Assembly: GCA_019753285.1 (NCBI GenBank)
Contig: JAIELD010000031.1
Location: 43,570-107,569 of the forward strand
From: Beijerinckiaceae bacterium
Lineage (GTDB): Bacteria; Pseudomonadota; Alphaproteobacteria; Rhizobiales; Beijerinckiaceae
Length of the DNA: 64,000 nt
Reading direction: 5' to 3'
Under the pieces are notes generated by a model that saw only the letters and a list, made by a program, of their open reading frames with translations, had not been told where the DNA came from and searched no databases. This document shows positions 47,667-57,822 of the stretch, one piece after another. The stretch's first letter is position 1; each line of letters begins with the position of its first letter. Position numbers and translations under genes: made by a program.

Positions 47667-47984
47667 ATGATCACGAGACTAGCGCTTGCCGCCGCCTTTG
47701 CCGTCGCCGCCACGGCTGCCTCGGCGCAGACAGCCCCTGCTCCGACCAACCCGCTCCAGCAACGCCGGACTGTCGCTCCGCCGGCTGCCGCTCCGGCCGC
47801 TCCCGCCGCAACGACCGCCCCTGCCGCTGCTCCCAAGGCTGCGGTCAAGGGGGCCGGCGCCGCACGCCGCACGCAGTGCAGCAAGGAATATCAGGCGGCG
47901 AAGGCGGCAAATACCCTCAATGGCCAGAAATGGTCGCAGTTCTACAGCGCCTGCAATACGCGGCTCAAGGCGGCTGGCCAATAA
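47667..47984 (+). CDS. Small secreted Ala/Pro-rich protein with a C-terminal Cys-pair motif
   Basis: A 105-residue protein. The signal peptide ITRLALAAAFAVAATAASA is followed by an Ala/Pro-rich stretch (about residues 21-65). A compact C-terminal motif follows: TQCSKEYQAAKAANTLNGQK and then WSQFYSACNTRLK. The two cysteines 28 residues apart could form a disulfide in the periplasm. Similar small proteins with the C-(K/E)-x-x-KAA...W-x-x-F/Y...C pattern occur across rhizobia; I know no function for them. The ATG at 47667 has AGGA in front. A hairpin terminator lies 27 bases after the stop. Confidence 0.85.
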   Translation: MITRLALAAAFAVAATAASAQTAPAPTNPLQQRRTVAPPAAAPAAPAATTAPAAAPKAAVKGAGAARRTQCSKEYQAAKAANTLNGQKWSQFYSACNTRLKAAGQ

Positions 47985-48010
47985 GCGCTCCCGCCATACG
48001 CGATTGACTG

Positions 48011-48036
48011 GACTCCGGCTCCGGCCGGAGTCTTTT
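48011..48036 (+). terminator. Rho-independent terminator after the small secreted protein gene
   Basis: GACTCCGG (48011-48018), a 6-base loop, CCGGAGTC (48025-48032) and TTTT (48033-48036). The stem is eight perfect pairs followed by T residues. Confidence 0.8.
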
Positions 48037-48056
48037 CGTCTGGAGCAGGCCTGCCT

Positions 48057-48614
48057 TTGCCGGATCTTTCCAATGCCACGACCGCAGCGATCGATTTTGC
48101 CCGCCTCAATCAGGGCTGGATACCTCTGATCGTTTTCCTGATCGGCCTTGCGAAGTCACTGGCGATCGTCTCGCTGCTCGTCCCTGGAGTCGTCATCCTG
48201 GTCGCGATCGGCGCGCTTGCAGCTGCAAGCGGTCAGCCGCTCTGGCACATCGTGCTTGCCGACGGACTTGGCGCGACCCTCGGTTACGCGCTCTCGTTTT
48301 GGGCGGGCCGCTATTGGAGCGAGAGCATCCTCACCGGCGGGCCGCTCGCCCGGTATCCGCAGGCGATCGCCCGTAGCCAGGCTTTTTTCGAGAAATACGG
48401 CGTTTACAGCGTATTTCTCGGCCATTTCTTCGGTCCCGTACGCGCTTTCATCGCCATCATCGCCGGCGTAAGCCGCATGCGCGAGCTTCCGTTTCAGGTC
48501 GCCAACGTGACATCAGGATTTCTGTGGTCGTTCGGTGTGCTCGCGCCGAGCTATTACGGCGTGTCGAGTGGCGCGTTCGATCTGCTGCTGGCTCGTTTGA
48601 AAGACCTGTTTTAA
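48057..48614 (+). CDS. DedA-family membrane protein
   Basis: A 185-residue inner-membrane protein of the DedA/Tvp38 (SNARE-associated) family, which includes lipid scramblases and flippases needed for envelope integrity. LVPGVVILVAIGALAAAS and DGLGATLGYALSFWAGRYW are family blocks. Next come FFEKYGVYSVFLGHFFGPVR and FIAIIAGVSRM, with the conserved GR/GRF-type Arg. The start is a TTG at 48057 after a weak GGAG. The stop overlaps the stop of the convergent GST gene by 4 bases. Confidence 0.9.
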   Translation: MPDLSNATTAAIDFARLNQGWIPLIVFLIGLAKSLAIVSLLVPGVVILVAIGALAAASGQPLWHIVLADGLGATLGYALSFWAGRYWSESILTGGPLARYPQAIARSQAFFEKYGVYSVFLGHFFGPVRAFIAIIAGVSRMRELPFQVANVTSGFLWSFGVLAPSYYGVSSGAFDLLLARLKDLF

Positions 48615-49258
48615 GCCGCAGCCACCAGCTTGCTTTCTCCCGGCAGGCAATTCTGCGGCGCGGCGAAACCCGGCTGCGCCTCAATCCGCTTCATCCAGCC
48701 GAGGACGTTCGGCAGTTGCGAGACATCGAACCCGCCTATCGAGGCGAAGGCGATCACGCCATAAAGCCCGATATCGGCGACGGTCATTCCGGAGCCAACG
48801 AGCCACTCCCTGCCCGCAAGCTGTTCATCGAGAAATTTCAGCGCCGAACTTCCTTCGTTGAAATACATATGCGCGGTATCGAACGAAAATTGCCGGAAGC
48901 CCAGCCGCATGCCGCGCGAGCGGTAAAGATTGGGCGCGAGCCGGTCCCAACACCAGAACAGCCATTCGCGCGCTTCTGCCCGCTGCTTGGCGTCGCCGCC
49001 GCCGAATTTGCCAAGCACCTCCGCGAGGTATTGCAGGATCGAGGCGGATTGAACGTAGGAGTGGCCGTCCGTGCGGTCGATCAGCGTCGGCACCACGCCG
49101 AACCGATTCTTCTCCATATAGGCCGGCGCGCGATGCTCGCCCTTGTAGAGATCCACATGCCGATAGTCGAAGGGCTCGCGGCACAGCATCAGCATCAGCC
49201 CGACAGCGTAGCTTGGACCCGAGCGCGCCATCGCATGAAGTTCAAATCTTGGCGTCAT
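48611..49258 (-). CDS. Glutathione S-transferase-like protein
   Basis: A 215-residue GST. RFELHAMARSGPSYAVGLML opens the thioredoxin-like domain, FGVVPTLIDRTDG has the cis-Pro and SYVQSASILQYLAEVLG the glutathione loop. The helical domain includes LKFLDEQLAGREWLVGSGMT and VADIGLYGVIAFASIGG. Substrate unknown. The ATG at 49258 follows AGGGGAGG. It is a distinct paralogue of the GST at 46749. Confidence 0.92.
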   Translation of the reverse strand: MTPRFELHAMARSGPSYAVGLMLMLCREPFDYRHVDLYKGEHRAPAYMEKNRFGVVPTLIDRTDGHSYVQSASILQYLAEVLGKFGGGDAKQRAEAREWLFWCWDRLAPNLYRSRGMRLGFRQFSFDTAHMYFNEGSSALKFLDEQLAGREWLVGSGMTVADIGLYGVIAFASIGGFDVSQLPNVLGWMKRIEAQPGFAAPQNCLPGESKLVAAA

Positions 49259-49274
49259 TCCGCCCTCCCCTGTG

Positions 49275-49781
49275 TTATTTAAGATCTCGTTCGAAGAAGT
49301 ATTCCAGCGAGTGCGAAATGTCGTCAAGCGAGCGGGGCTCGGGGCCGCGCCGATATCCGCGCCGCGCGTAGAAACGGTGTGCGGTCTCGAACCGTGTGTC
49401 GGACCAGAGGATGATCCTGCCTGCCCCGCGCTCCCGCGCGAAGGTCTCGCAGCGCTCCATCAGCCGCTGCGCGAGGCCTCCGCGCCGCATGTCGGGACGG
49501 ACGTAGAGCCGATGCACTTCCGCGACGCCGTCTTGCGGAAAATCAATGGCGCAGCAAGCCGCGACCCTGCCCCGCTCGTCCTCTATGACCCAGAACCCGC
49601 CGTTCTTGCCTTCGATCGTTTTGGCTGGAGCGACCAGGTCCGGCAGATCGTCATGCGGATCGACGAAGCAGCCCGGGTAGTCCGCAAAGCACAGCGTGAT
49701 GAGGCCGAACAGGTCCTGCGCGTCGGCGTCGCGAACGGCACGAAGTTGAATTACTGGTAGCGTGCCGGCCATCAAACCCAT
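49275..49781 (-). CDS. GNAT-family N-acetyltransferase
   Basis: A 168-residue GNAT fold protein. The acetyl-CoA motif A is LYVRPDMRRGGLAQRLMERC (R/Q-x-x-G-x-G/A form), and RFYARRGYRRGP is the motif B helix. GGFWVIEDERGRVAACCAID forms the central sheet. The acceptor is unknown. It starts 4 bases after the stop of the methyltransferase gene and follows the gat genes on the same strand, so it may be the last member of that transcript. Confidence 0.88.
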   Translation of the reverse strand: MGLMAGTLPVIQLRAVRDADAQDLFGLITLCFADYPGCFVDPHDDLPDLVAPAKTIEGKNGGFWVIEDERGRVAACCAIDFPQDGVAEVHRLYVRPDMRRGGLAQRLMERCETFARERGAGRIILWSDTRFETAHRFYARRGYRRGPEPRSLDDISHSLEYFFERDLK

Positions 49782-49785
49782 GTCT

Positions 49786-50592
49786 TCAGTTCCGCACGGC
49801 GAACGCTTTGAAAAACGTGTAGCAAAACGTGCCGTCGACGCTGGCCGTACGATAAAGGTCGGTAATGCCTTGATCGAAGTCGCGCTCGGCCATCAGCCCC
49901 GTTTCGATCGATGACTGTCTGACACCCTCGATCATCGACGTGAACGTCTTTTTCGTGAAACCTTCGATCATGTCCGGTTTGCTGCCATCGACATAGACCA
50001 TGCGCGGCATGACCCGCACAGTGTCGAAACCAGCTTCGGAAAGCAGAGGATAAAGCGCGCGCCCGATAAGTGCGTTGCCGCCACCGCGGGCCTGCAATTC
50101 CACCTGGCAGTGGATCGCCCTCCGGGCATAGACGCTATCGGGATGGAAATACGTCGAGCCGTGATCCCCCTCGACAGCAATCAGCGATCCACCGGGTTTG
50201 AGGACCCGATGCAACTGCCGAAGAGCCGAAACCGGATCAGCGAGATGCTCCAGCACAAAACAGACGAAGACATGGTCGAAGCTATGGGGCGCATAGGGAA
50301 GCTCGAAGATGTTCGCCTGTTGAAGCGTGACGTTTTTCAGGCCCATCGATGCGACGGTTGCTCTCGCGGCTGCAAGCGATACATCGGATATATCGATGGA
50401 GATGATCTCACAGGCAGGATTTTTTGCGGCAAGCGTGACTGTCTGCGCCCCGACCCCACATCCTGCCTCGAGAACGCGGGAACCGGCCGGAAAAACCGAG
50501 TCAGCATGCAGTAAATCGACCAAGGTGAATGCCTGATCGGTCAGGCGACGATTTTCCTTTGAATCATATCCGTGAACGTAGGTCCGTGTCAT
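49786..50592 (-). CDS. Class I SAM-dependent methyltransferase
   Basis: A 268-residue methyltransferase. SAM motif I is [20 protein letters not shown], motif II region [20 protein letters not shown], and motif [42 protein letters not shown] and [13 protein letters not shown] complete the fold. Small-molecule or lipid methylation is likely; the acceptor is unknown. I chose the ATG at 50592 with AAGG upstream. A GTG at 50622 overlaps the gatB stop as GTGA and is a credible alternative that would couple translation to gatB. Confidence 0.88.
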   Translation of the reverse strand: MTRTYVHGYDSKENRRLTDQAFTLVDLLHADSVFPAGSRVLEAGCGVGAQTVTLAAKNPACEIISIDISDVSLAAARATVASMGLKNVTLQQANIFELPYAPHSFDHVFVCFVLEHLADPVSALRQLHRVLKPGGSLIAVEGDHGSTYFHPDSVYARRAIHCQVELQARGGGNALIGRALYPLLSEAGFDTVRVMPRMVYVDGSKPDMIEGFTKKTFTSMIEGVRQSSIETGLMAERDFDQGITDLYRTASVDGTFCYTFFKAFAVRN

Positions 50593-50618
50593 GGACGCTG
50601 CCTTTTCCTGGTGAATCG

Positions 50619-52130
50619 TCACTCCAACCCTATCTTTGCCTTCAAGAGATCACTCACTGCGGCGGGATTGGCCTTGCCGCCGCTCGATTTCATCACCTGG
50701 CCTACGAACCAGCCGAGCATGCCGGGCTTGGAGCGCGCCTGCTCGGCCTTGTCCGGGTTGGCTGCGATGATGTCGTCGACGAGCTTCTCGATCTCGCCAG
50801 TGTCGGTTACCTGCTTCATACCTGTAGCTTCGATCAGAACGTCTATATCTTCACGGGTATTTAGCCGACCAGTCTTTGCTTCAGGATCGGCATTCGTCCG
50901 CCAAATAATATCGAACAAGTCCTTAGCCATCTTGCCAGATATCGTGCCATCTGCGATGCGATCGATAACCACACCTAATAAATCAGCCGAAACAGGGCTT
51001 GCGGAAATCAAAATACCTTCCTTGTTCAGCCGGCCAAACAACTCGTTGATGATCCAGTTCGCGCTCGCCTTTCCGTCACGGCCCTTCGCGACGGCTTCGA
51101 AGAAGTCGGCGCTTTCATGTTCAAGCGTCAGAACCATCGCATCATAGGGCGAAAGTCCATAGTCGGCTATGAAGCGCGCTTTCTTGACGTCCGGCAGTTC
51201 GGGCAGCGCTGCCTTCAGCCGGTCGACATAGGCCTGATCGAATTCGAGCGGCAGCAGGTCCGGATCAGGGAAGTAGCGATAGTCGTGCGCTTCTTCCTTC
51301 GAACGCATCGACCGGGTTTCGCCCTTGCCTGGGTCGTAGAGCCGCGTTTCCTGATCGATCGCGCCACCGTCCTCGAGGATGCCGATCTGCCGGCGCGCCT
51401 CGTATTCGATCGCCTGCCCGATGAAGCGGATCGAGTTGACGTTCTTGATCTCGCAGCGCGTGCCGAGCGGTTCGCCCGGCTTGCGCACTGACACGTTGAC
51501 GTCTGCCCTCAGATTGCCCTTCTCCATGTCGCCGTCGCAGGTTCCAAGATAGCGCAGGATGGTGCGCATCTTGGAGACATAGGCCTTGGCTTCTTCCGAC
51601 GAGCGCAGATCAGGCTTCGAGACGATCTCCATCAGCGCAACGCCGGATCGGTTGAGATCGACGAATGAATTGCGCGGATCGAGGTCGTGTATCGACTTGC
51701 CGGCGTCCTGCTCGAGATGCAGGCGCTCGATGCCGACTTCGATCGTCTCGTCAGGCCCCACATCGACGAGGATCTTGCCCTCCCCGACGATCGGATCCTT
51801 GTACTGGCTGATCTGATAGCCCTGCGGCAGGTCGGGATAGAAGTAGTTCTTGCGGTCGAACACGCTGCGCAGGTGGATCTTTGCGTTGAGCCCGAGCCCG
51901 GTCCTGATCGCCTGCGCCACACATTCCTCGTTGATCACCGGCAGCATGCCCGGCATCGCGGCATCGACCAACGAGACATGGCTGTTGGGTTCCGCGCCGA
52001 AGCCTGTCGAGGAACCGGAGAACAGCTTGGCGCTCGAATTGACCTGCGCATGGATTTCGAGGCCGATGATGACCTCCCAGTCGCCGGTCGCGCCCTTGAT
52101 GAGCTTCTTGGGGTTGATGTGAGCCGTCAT
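50619..52130 (-). CDS. gatB: Asp-tRNA(Asn)/Glu-tRNA(Gln) amidotransferase subunit B
   Basis: tRNA-binding and kinase subunit of GatCAB; 503 residues. [57 protein letters not shown] and the C-terminal YqeY-like tail ([20 protein letters not shown]) are diagnostic. It phosphorylates the Asp or Glu on misacylated tRNA before amidation. The ATG at 52130 has AGAGGA in front. The complex, with aspS at the other end of the window, provides Asn-tRNA and Gln-tRNA by the indirect route. Confidence 0.97.
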   Translation of the reverse strand: MTAHINPKKLIKGATGDWEVIIGLEIHAQVNSSAKLFSGSSTGFGAEPNSHVSLVDAAMPGMLPVINEECVAQAIRTGLGLNAKIHLRSVFDRKNYFYPDLPQGYQISQYKDPIVGEGKILVDVGPDETIEVGIERLHLEQDAGKSIHDLDPRNSFVDLNRSGVALMEIVSKPDLRSSEEAKAYVSKMRTILRYLGTCDGDMEKGNLRADVNVSVRKPGEPLGTRCEIKNVNSIRFIGQAIEYEARRQIGILEDGGAIDQETRLYDPGKGETRSMRSKEEAHDYRYFPDPDLLPLEFDQAYVDRLKAALPELPDVKKARFIADYGLSPYDAMVLTLEHESADFFEAVAKGRDGKASANWIINELFGRLNKEGILISASPVSADLLGVVIDRIADGTISGKMAKDLFDIIWRTNADPEAKTGRLNTREDIDVLIEATGMKQVTDTGEIEKLVDDIIAANPDKAEQARSKPGMLGWFVGQVMKSSGGKANPAAVSDLLKAKIGLE

Positions 52131-52170
52131 AGCCGTTCTCTCGTCCTCTAAGGAAAAATGGGACCGTTGG

Positions 52171-52380
52171 TCATTCGAAGCGTGACGCCATGAAGCCGCA
52201 GGTCCAGCCGCCAATGACCGAGCCTGCAGTGAGCCAGAAGAGCTGCATCATGGTGACGCCGCCGTTCGGCCCAAGAAAATGCTGGCGCAGCATCAGCAGC
52301 ACCAACAGCACGGCGACCAGCCAGAGAAGCCATTTCAGCGCCGTGAGGCAAGCAATGATGATGGCGCGCGAAAGCGGCAT
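52171..52380 (-). CDS. Small two-span membrane protein between gatA and gatB
   Basis: A 69-residue reading frame with two hydrophobic segments, [20 protein letters not shown] and [20 protein letters not shown], joined by [12 protein letters not shown]. It starts 9 bases after the gatA stop and ends 40 bases before gatB, all on the minus strand. I do not recognise a family. The clean membrane topology and fit in the gap argue that it is a real gene; a different frame over the same bases (52148-52399) is less protein-like. Function unknown. Confidence 0.6.
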   Translation of the reverse strand: MPLSRAIIIACLTALKWLLWLVAVLLVLLMLRQHFLGPNGGVTMMQLFWLTAGSVIGGWTCGFMASRFE

Positions 52381-52389
52381 GGCGGCTCG

Positions 52390-53922
52390 TCACCACCACC
52401 GCGATGCGCGGAAATGCCCTGACCCATCCTCGATGACCTGTGCCACCGAGAAGAGCGTCTCCTCGTCGAACGGCCTGCCGATCAACTGAAGTCCAAGCGG
52501 CAACCCGCGATCGTCGAGCCCGGCCGGAACTACGACGCCCGGCAGGCCGGCCATGTTCACGGTGACGGTGAAGATATCGTTGAGATACATCTCGATGGGA
52601 TCGGCCGCGCTCTTCTCTCCGATGCCGAAGGCGGCGGTCGGCGTGGCCGGCGTCAGGATCGCGTCGATGCCGTCGGCATAGGCCAGCTCGAAATCCTGCT
52701 TGATGAGCGTGCGGATGCGCTGGGCGCGCACATAATAGGCGTCGTAATAACCGGCCGAGAGGACATAGGTGCCGATCATGATGCGCCGCTGCACCTCCTT
52801 GCCGAAGCCCGCAGCGCGCGTCATTTCATACTGCTCGATCACGTCCCTGCCCGGCACGCGCAGCCCGTAGCGCACCCCGTCATAGCGCGCGAGGTTCGAC
52901 GAGGCTTCCGCCGGAGCGACGATGTAATAGGCCGGCAGCGCGTATTTCGTATGGGGCAGCGAGATGTCGACGATCTCCGCACCGGCTTCCTTCAGCATCG
53001 CGATCCCGCGCTGCCACAACGTTTCGATCTCCGGCGACATCCCGTCCACGCGGTATTCGCGCGGAATGCCGATCCTGCGGCCCTTGATGGAGCGGCCGAC
53101 CGCCGCCTCGAAATCCGGCACCGGTAGATCGACGGAGGTCGTATCCTTCGGGTCGTGCCCGGCCATCGATTTCAAAAAAATCGCCGCGTCGCGCACGGTC
53201 TTGGTGATGGGGCCTGCCTGATCCAGCGAGGAGGCGAAGGCGACGACACCCCAGCGCGAGCAGCGGCCATAGGTCGGCTTGATGCCGACCGTGCCCGTGA
53301 AGGCCGCGGGCTGTCTGATCGAGCCGCCGGTGTCGGTCGCCGTGGCTGCAAGGCAGAGATTGGCGGCAACGGCCGCCGCCGAGCCGCCGGACGAGCCGCC
53401 AGGCACCAGCAGGCCACCCTTGTCGGTGCCGGCCGCTGCGGCCTTCGCGCGCTCTGCCGTCCAGTTCGGCGGCATCCACGGGTTTACGACCGGACCGAAC
53501 GCGCTCGTCTCGTTGGATGAGCCCATGGCGAACTCGTCGCAGTTGAGCTTTCCGAGCATTACAGCGCCATCGCGCCAGAGCTGCGAACTCACGGTCGATT
53601 CATAGTTGGGCGTGAAGTCGCCGAGAATCTTCGAACAGGCGGTCGTTCTGACGCCGTCGGTCGCGAAGAGATCCTTGATGCCGAGCGGCAAGCCTTCGAG
53701 CGGACCGCCCTCGCCGCGCGACAGTTTTTCATCCGACATGGCGGCCATCCGAAGCGCCTTGTCCGGCGTCTCGACGACATAGGCGTTGAGGCTCCGCGCA
53801 GCCTCCATGTTGGCGAGAAACGCCTTGGTGATCTCGACGGACGAGAAGGACTTCTTGCGCAGTTCGTCGCGTGCCTCGCTGAGGCCGAGGGTCGTCAGAT
53901 CGGTGGAAGGTGAGGCGGTCAT
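52390..53922 (-). CDS. gatA: Asp-tRNA(Asn)/Glu-tRNA(Gln) amidotransferase subunit A
   Basis: Amidase-signature subunit that releases ammonia from glutamine; 510 residues. The Lys of the Ser-cisSer-Lys triad is in [15 protein letters not shown]. The Ser residues are in [16 protein letters not shown] and [16 protein letters not shown]. An insertion of about 15 residues precedes the Ser loop ([19 protein letters not shown]), making it longer than the usual 485-495. The ATG at 53922 overlaps the stop of the upstream small Cys-rich gene by 4 bases. Confidence 0.97.
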   Translation of the reverse strand: MTASPSTDLTTLGLSEARDELRKKSFSSVEITKAFLANMEAARSLNAYVVETPDKALRMAAMSDEKLSRGEGGPLEGLPLGIKDLFATDGVRTTACSKILGDFTPNYESTVSSQLWRDGAVMLGKLNCDEFAMGSSNETSAFGPVVNPWMPPNWTAERAKAAAAGTDKGGLLVPGGSSGGSAAAVAANLCLAATATDTGGSIRQPAAFTGTVGIKPTYGRCSRWGVVAFASSLDQAGPITKTVRDAAIFLKSMAGHDPKDTTSVDLPVPDFEAAVGRSIKGRRIGIPREYRVDGMSPEIETLWQRGIAMLKEAGAEIVDISLPHTKYALPAYYIVAPAEASSNLARYDGVRYGLRVPGRDVIEQYEMTRAAGFGKEVQRRIMIGTYVLSAGYYDAYYVRAQRIRTLIKQDFELAYADGIDAILTPATPTAAFGIGEKSAADPIEMYLNDIFTVTVNMAGLPGVVVPAGLDDRGLPLGLQLIGRPFDEETLFSVAQVIEDGSGHFRASRWW

Positions 53923-54170
53923 GGCTTCTCTTGTGGTCTGGCTGGCCTGGCGTCGGCGATCCAATGCGGATCGCTCGCGCCCATCAATGCGTAGTTCCGT
54001 CTTGCCTCATCGAGGCTGCATCCCCAATTGCCGCCCTCGCGCGAGTGCGGATCGGCCGATTGCGCCGGGTCGTCCTCCCAGACGCAGACCGGGCAGATCT
54101 CCTTTCGGCCAGGATGCTCGATCGTCAGGCAGCCGCAGCACGGACACGGATTGGCGGACGGCAGGGTCAT
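53919..54170 (-). CDS. Small CPCC-type cysteine-rich protein inside the gat operon
   Basis: An 83-residue protein of the Cys-rich CPCC family. It has CPCCGC near the N-terminus and [20 protein letters not shown] after it, then [16 protein letters not shown]. Two CxxC pairs suggest a zinc-ribbon fold; the family has no known function. The gene lies between gatC (9 bases before) and gatA (4-base overlap, ATGA), so it is translated with the amidotransferase subunits. Confidence 0.88.
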   Translation of the reverse strand: MTLPSANPCPCCGCLTIEHPGRKEICPVCVWEDDPAQSADPHSREGGNWGCSLDEARRNYALMGASDPHWIADARPARPQEKP

Positions 54171-54179
54171 CAGCGCCGC

Positions 54180-54467
54180 TCATTCGACGACCTTGGGCAC
54201 GACGAAGAAATCATCTTCGCGGGCCGGAGCGTTGGCGAGTATGCGCGCGGCGTCGCCGCCATCATTGACGATATCGGCGCGCTTCTTCATCCGCATCGGC
54301 GTCACGGACGTCATCGGAGGCACGCCCGAGACATCGACCTCGTTGAGTTGCTCGACGAAACCGAGGATCGCGTTGATCTCACCCTGGAGGTGCGGCACGG
54401 CGGCATCATCGACGGCGATGCGCGCAAGTCTTGCGATGCGGCGGACCGTGGCCTGATCGACGGACAT
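54180..54467 (-). CDS. gatC: Asp-tRNA(Asn)/Glu-tRNA(Gln) amidotransferase subunit C
   Basis: Small stabilising subunit that clamps GatA to GatB; 95 residues. [20 protein letters not shown] and [20 protein letters not shown] followed by [18 protein letters not shown] are typical of GatC. The ATG at 54467 follows CAGGAG at 6 bases. It opens the unit gatC, CPCC gene, gatA, membrane protein gene, gatB and probably the methyltransferase and GNAT genes. Confidence 0.96.
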   Translation of the reverse strand: MSVDQATVRRIARLARIAVDDAAVPHLQGEINAILGFVEQLNEVDVSGVPPMTSVTPMRMKKRADIVNDGGDAARILANAPAREDDFFVVPKVVE

Positions 54468-54535
54468 TGAATCTCCTGCAAAAACGGGTTCAGAACGATC
54501 GAAACGGCTTTTAACACCGCTTCGCGCTTTCGCAA

Positions 54536-55234
54536 TCAATAAGCGACGGCTTGACCGATCTGCTGCTCGCGCACCAACGAGGCCTGGCCGCCAAGCGCCG
54601 ACCTGAAGGCGTCAACCGTGCCGGTGAGAAGACCGAACGTGCCGTAGTGACAGGGAAGTACGTGTTCGAACTTGAAGAAACGCGTCACCGCGAGCGCGGC
54701 GCTCGCCGGCCCCATGGTGAAGCGATCGCCGATCGGCACGATGCCGATTGCTGGCTGGTAAAGCTCGGCCACGAGCGCCATGTCACCGAAAATATCGGTG
54801 TCGCCCATATGGTAGAGCGTCTTGAAGCCCGCGCCCCTCAGCACCACGCCGAGAGGATTGCCGAGATAGACCGATTTGTCGCCGACCGTCGTACCGGACG
54901 AGTGGAGAGCCTGGACGAAGGTCGTGGTGAACGGCCCGCAGGACACGGTGCCGCCCGTATTGCCCGGATTGACGGCTTTCACCCCCTGCGAGGCAAGGAA
55001 CATGCAGACTTCGTAGCTCGAGACGACCTCTGCGCCGGTTTCGTTCGCGATCTTGGCCGCATCGCCGACATGGTCGTCATGCCCATGCGTGATGACGATG
55101 TGCGTGACGCCCCTGCTCGCCTCGGCGACGTCGCCCTTGAAGCTCGGATTGCCCGACAGGAAGGGATCGATCAGGATCGCTGCTCCGTCGATATCGACGC
55201 GAAAGGCCGAATGACCGAACCAGGTGATCTGCAT
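54536..55234 (-). CDS. UlaG-like metal-dependent hydrolase (UPF0173 family)
   Basis: A 232-residue MBL-fold protein. [19 protein letters not shown] begins the fold, the zinc motif is [12 protein letters not shown] (HxHxDH), then [12 protein letters not shown] and [13 protein letters not shown] with the last metal ligands. This is the UPF0173/UlaG-like group that follows gatCA in many alphaproteobacteria; the substrate is unknown. Of two in-frame ATGs (55246 and 55234) I prefer 55234, since GGAG of the codon after the first ATG serves as its ribosome site. Confidence 0.9.
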   Translation of the reverse strand: MQITWFGHSAFRVDIDGAAILIDPFLSGNPSFKGDVAEASRGVTHIVITHGHDDHVGDAAKIANETGAEVVSSYEVCMFLASQGVKAVNPGNTGGTVSCGPFTTTFVQALHSSGTTVGDKSVYLGNPLGVVLRGAGFKTLYHMGDTDIFGDMALVAELYQPAIGIVPIGDRFTMGPASAALAVTRFFKFEHVLPCHYGTFGLLTGTVDAFRSALGGQASLVREQQIGQAVAY

Positions 55235-55355
55235 GGGTTGCTCCATTTATCGAGTGGGGAGGGACAGTCGTGGAAAACGCCTGTCAAAAGATAACTCGAG
55301 AGGATAGACAGGCGCTGCCGCCAATCAAGCCTCACCTTCGGCAAAGACAAAGATC

Positions 55356-55841
55356 ATGGCCCGTCTGATTTCGCTCGAGGACCTCGCGCCAACGCTCAAA
55401 CGGCATGACCGATTGATGGGCCTCGATCTTGGAACGAAAACGATCGGCCTTGCCCTGTCCGACCTCGAACGGAGCATCGCCACGCCGCACAAGATCATCC
55501 AGCGTCGGAAATTCACGCTCGATGCGGCTGATCTCCTTGCCGTCGCAGCCGAATACAACGTGGTCTCGCTGGTGATCGGCCTGCCGCTCAACATGGATGG
55601 CAGTGAAGGCCCGCGGGTTCAGTCGACGCGCGCCTTCATCCGCTCGCTCTCGCCATTGACCGATCTGGCCTGCATCCTGTGGGACGAGCGCCTCTCGACG
55701 GTCGCCGCCGAGCGGATGCTGATCGCGCAGGATATGAGCCGCGCCAAGCGCAAGAGCGTGATCGATTCGACCGCCGCGGCCTACTTTCTGCAGGGCGCGC
55801 TCGACCGTCTGGCTCATATCCGGCGCGCAAGTGAAGCCTAG
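55356..55841 (+). CDS. ruvX: Putative pre-16S rRNA nuclease / Holliday junction resolvase-like protein YqgF
   Basis: RNase H-fold nuclease, 161 residues. GLDLGTKTIGLALSD (first catalytic Asp), VVSLVIGLPLNMDGSEGPR, LWDERLSTVAAERML (catalytic Glu) and IDSTAAAYFLQGALD (last Asp) are all present. In E. coli the protein YqgF processes the 5' end of 16S rRNA precursor, though the family was first named a resolvase. It is convergent with dprA, overlapping it by 4 bases. Confidence 0.94.
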   Translation: MARLISLEDLAPTLKRHDRLMGLDLGTKTIGLALSDLERSIATPHKIIQRRKFTLDAADLLAVAAEYNVVSLVIGLPLNMDGSEGPRVQSTRAFIRSLSPLTDLACILWDERLSTVAAERMLIAQDMSRAKRKSVIDSTAAAYFLQGALDRLAHIRRASEA

Positions 55842-57145
55842 AGCAGCGAAACGCGATTTCCGCCATGGCGTTCGATGCGGCCTTCGAGTTCGAGATCGAG
55901 CAAGGTCGAGTGAACGTCGCGAAGCGAGACGTTGGCGGCGCGCATGATGTCGTCAAGCTCGACCGGCGATGGGCCGAGGGCAAGCAGGATACGGTCCTTG
56001 GCGCTGCCTTTTGCTTCCCCGTTCGGCACGTTTATGGTCTCGGTCGCCGCCACCCTTGCGACATCCGGAGCCGGACGCGCCGGCTCCTCGAACGCCTCCA
56101 TGCGCGAGACGGCGACCTGCGGCGCGGCAGCGATGCCGGGAAGATCGAGTTCGTCCCAGAGCGGTTCGTCGAGATGGGTCTGCGTCTCGGCCGAACCGTC
56201 ATCGTTCATGTAGCTGTCATAGGCAGGCGGACCCTGCTCGAGCATCGGCGCGAGAACGGCGACGACGTCCTGCGCGCCCGTGACCAGCGTTGCGCCCTGC
56301 CGGATGAGGTCGTTCGCGCCCTCGGCTCTCGGGTCGAGCGGGGATCCCGGCACGGCGAAGACTTCGCGGTTCTGTTCGAGCGCGAAGCGCGCCGTGATGA
56401 GCGAGCCTGATTTGCGCGCCGCCTCGACGATGATGGTCCCGTAGGCGAGCCCCGAAATGATCCGGTTGCGGCGAGGAAAGTCGCGTCCGCGCGGTTCCCA
56501 GCCCATCGGCATTTCCGCGATGACCGCGCCATGCTCGAGCATCTCTTCCAGAAGTTTCAGATTTTCGGGCGGATATGGTTTGTCGATCCCGCCGGCGAGC
56601 ACGCCGACCGTGCCGAAGCGGAGCGAGGCGTGGTGCGTTCTTGTGTCGATGCCGCGCGCAAGGCCCGACACGATGGCGAACCCGGCCTCGTTCAGGCCGA
56701 CGGCGAGCTTTTCCGCCATCTTGAGCCCCACTGCCGAGGCGTTGCGCGACCCGACGATCGCAACGAACGGCTTCTGCAGCACGCCGACATTGCCCTTGAC
56801 GGTGATGAGCGGCGGGCTTGCATCGATCGCGGCAAGGGCAGGCGGGTAATCGGCCTCGCCGCGCGCGATCAGGCGGGCCTTGCCTTGCGCGATCGCCGAA
56901 AGCTCCTTCTCGGCCTCGGCGACGCTGCAGAGCGTGATCGTCCTGCCGCCCTTGCTGCGCAGCATCTCCGGCAGCGCATCGAGAGCCGCCGCGGCCCCAC
57001 CGAAACGGTTGAGAAGCGATTGGAAGGTGCGCGGTCCGACATTCTCCGACCTGCAGAGCCGCAGCCAATCGAGCCTTTGCTGGTCCGTGAGTTGAAGACG
57101 CCGTTCGGCGCTCTGGCGGGCCGGCGACGCGAACAGGTCCTTCAT
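55838..57145 (-). CDS. dprA: DNA-processing protein DprA
   Basis: Single-stranded DNA-binding protein that loads RecA during natural transformation; 435 residues. The Rossmann-like core has [57 protein letters not shown], and [20 protein letters not shown], followed by [22 protein letters not shown]-terminal winged helix ([20 protein letters not shown]) completes the protein. I took the ATG at 57145, which overlaps the plsY stop by 4 bases (ATGA). Confidence 0.95.
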   Translation of the reverse strand: MKDLFASPARQSAERRLQLTDQQRLDWLRLCRSENVGPRTFQSLLNRFGGAAAALDALPEMLRSKGGRTITLCSVAEAEKELSAIAQGKARLIARGEADYPPALAAIDASPPLITVKGNVGVLQKPFVAIVGSRNASAVGLKMAEKLAVGLNEAGFAIVSGLARGIDTRTHHASLRFGTVGVLAGGIDKPYPPENLKLLEEMLEHGAVIAEMPMGWEPRGRDFPRRNRIISGLAYGTIIVEAARKSGSLITARFALEQNREVFAVPGSPLDPRAEGANDLIRQGATLVTGAQDVVAVLAPMLEQGPPAYDSYMNDDGSAETQTHLDEPLWDELDLPGIAAAPQVAVSRMEAFEEPARPAPDVARVAATETINVPNGEAKGSAKDRILLALGPSPVELDDIMRAANVSLRDVHSTLLDLELEGRIERHGGNRVSLL

Positions 57146-57777
57146 TGCGCGACCTGGCCGATACGGCCTTCGGTCCCTGCCCGCAAACGCGCGATGTTCG
57201 GAGCGTGCCGCCACCAGAGCAGCAAAGCGCAGATGAAGGCGAGGATGCCTGCCTCCCATCGGCCGCTTCCAAAAAAGACGATCGGCACCATTGCGCTGGC
57301 GACGAGCGCCGACAGCGATGAATATTTGCTAAGCTTCGCGACGATCAGCCAGACGGCGATGAAGGCGAGGCCGGCGACCCACCACAGGCCGAGCGCCACG
57401 CCGAGATAGGTCGCGACGCCCTTGCCACCATTGAAGCGTAGCCAGACCGGAAAGAGATGGCCGATGAAGGCCGCGAAGCCGGCGAAGAGCGCTGCCTGCG
57501 GACCGGCCAAAGCGCCGACGATCAGCACGGCGGCCGTGCCCTTCAGCGCGTCGAGCAGCAGCGTGATCGCGGCAAGGTCCTTGCGCCCGGTGCGCAGTAC
57601 ATTGGTCGCACCGATATTGCCGGAGCCGATCGTCCTCAGATCGGCGGTGCCGGCGAAGCGCGTCAGCAGGAGCCCGAACGGGATGGAGCCGAGGCCGTAA
57701 CCGACGACGAAGGCGATGAGATAGGCCGGCAGCGTGGCGTACGTCCAGGGCTGAGCGTTCGTGAAAAGCTGGGACAT
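57142..57777 (-). CDS. plsY: Acyl-phosphate:glycerol-3-phosphate acyltransferase
   Basis: Inner-membrane enzyme for the first acylation in phospholipid synthesis; 211 residues with five membrane segments. [15 protein letters not shown] (motif 1), [17 protein letters not shown] (motif with SGN) and [17 protein letters not shown] (motif 3) are complete. It precedes dprA with a 4-base overlap and follows the pyr genes by about 45 bases on the same strand. Confidence 0.96.
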   Translation of the reverse strand: MSQLFTNAQPWTYATLPAYLIAFVVGYGLGSIPFGLLLTRFAGTADLRTIGSGNIGATNVLRTGRKDLAAITLLLDALKGTAAVLIVGALAGPQAALFAGFAAFIGHLFPVWLRFNGGKGVATYLGVALGLWWVAGLAFIAVWLIVAKLSKYSSLSALVASAMVPIVFFGSGRWEAGILAFICALLLWWRHAPNIARLRAGTEGRIGQVAQ

Positions 57778-57822
57778 CAGACGTCGTGCGGTTGGCTGCG
57801 GATATCCGCCGGCATCCGGCGA

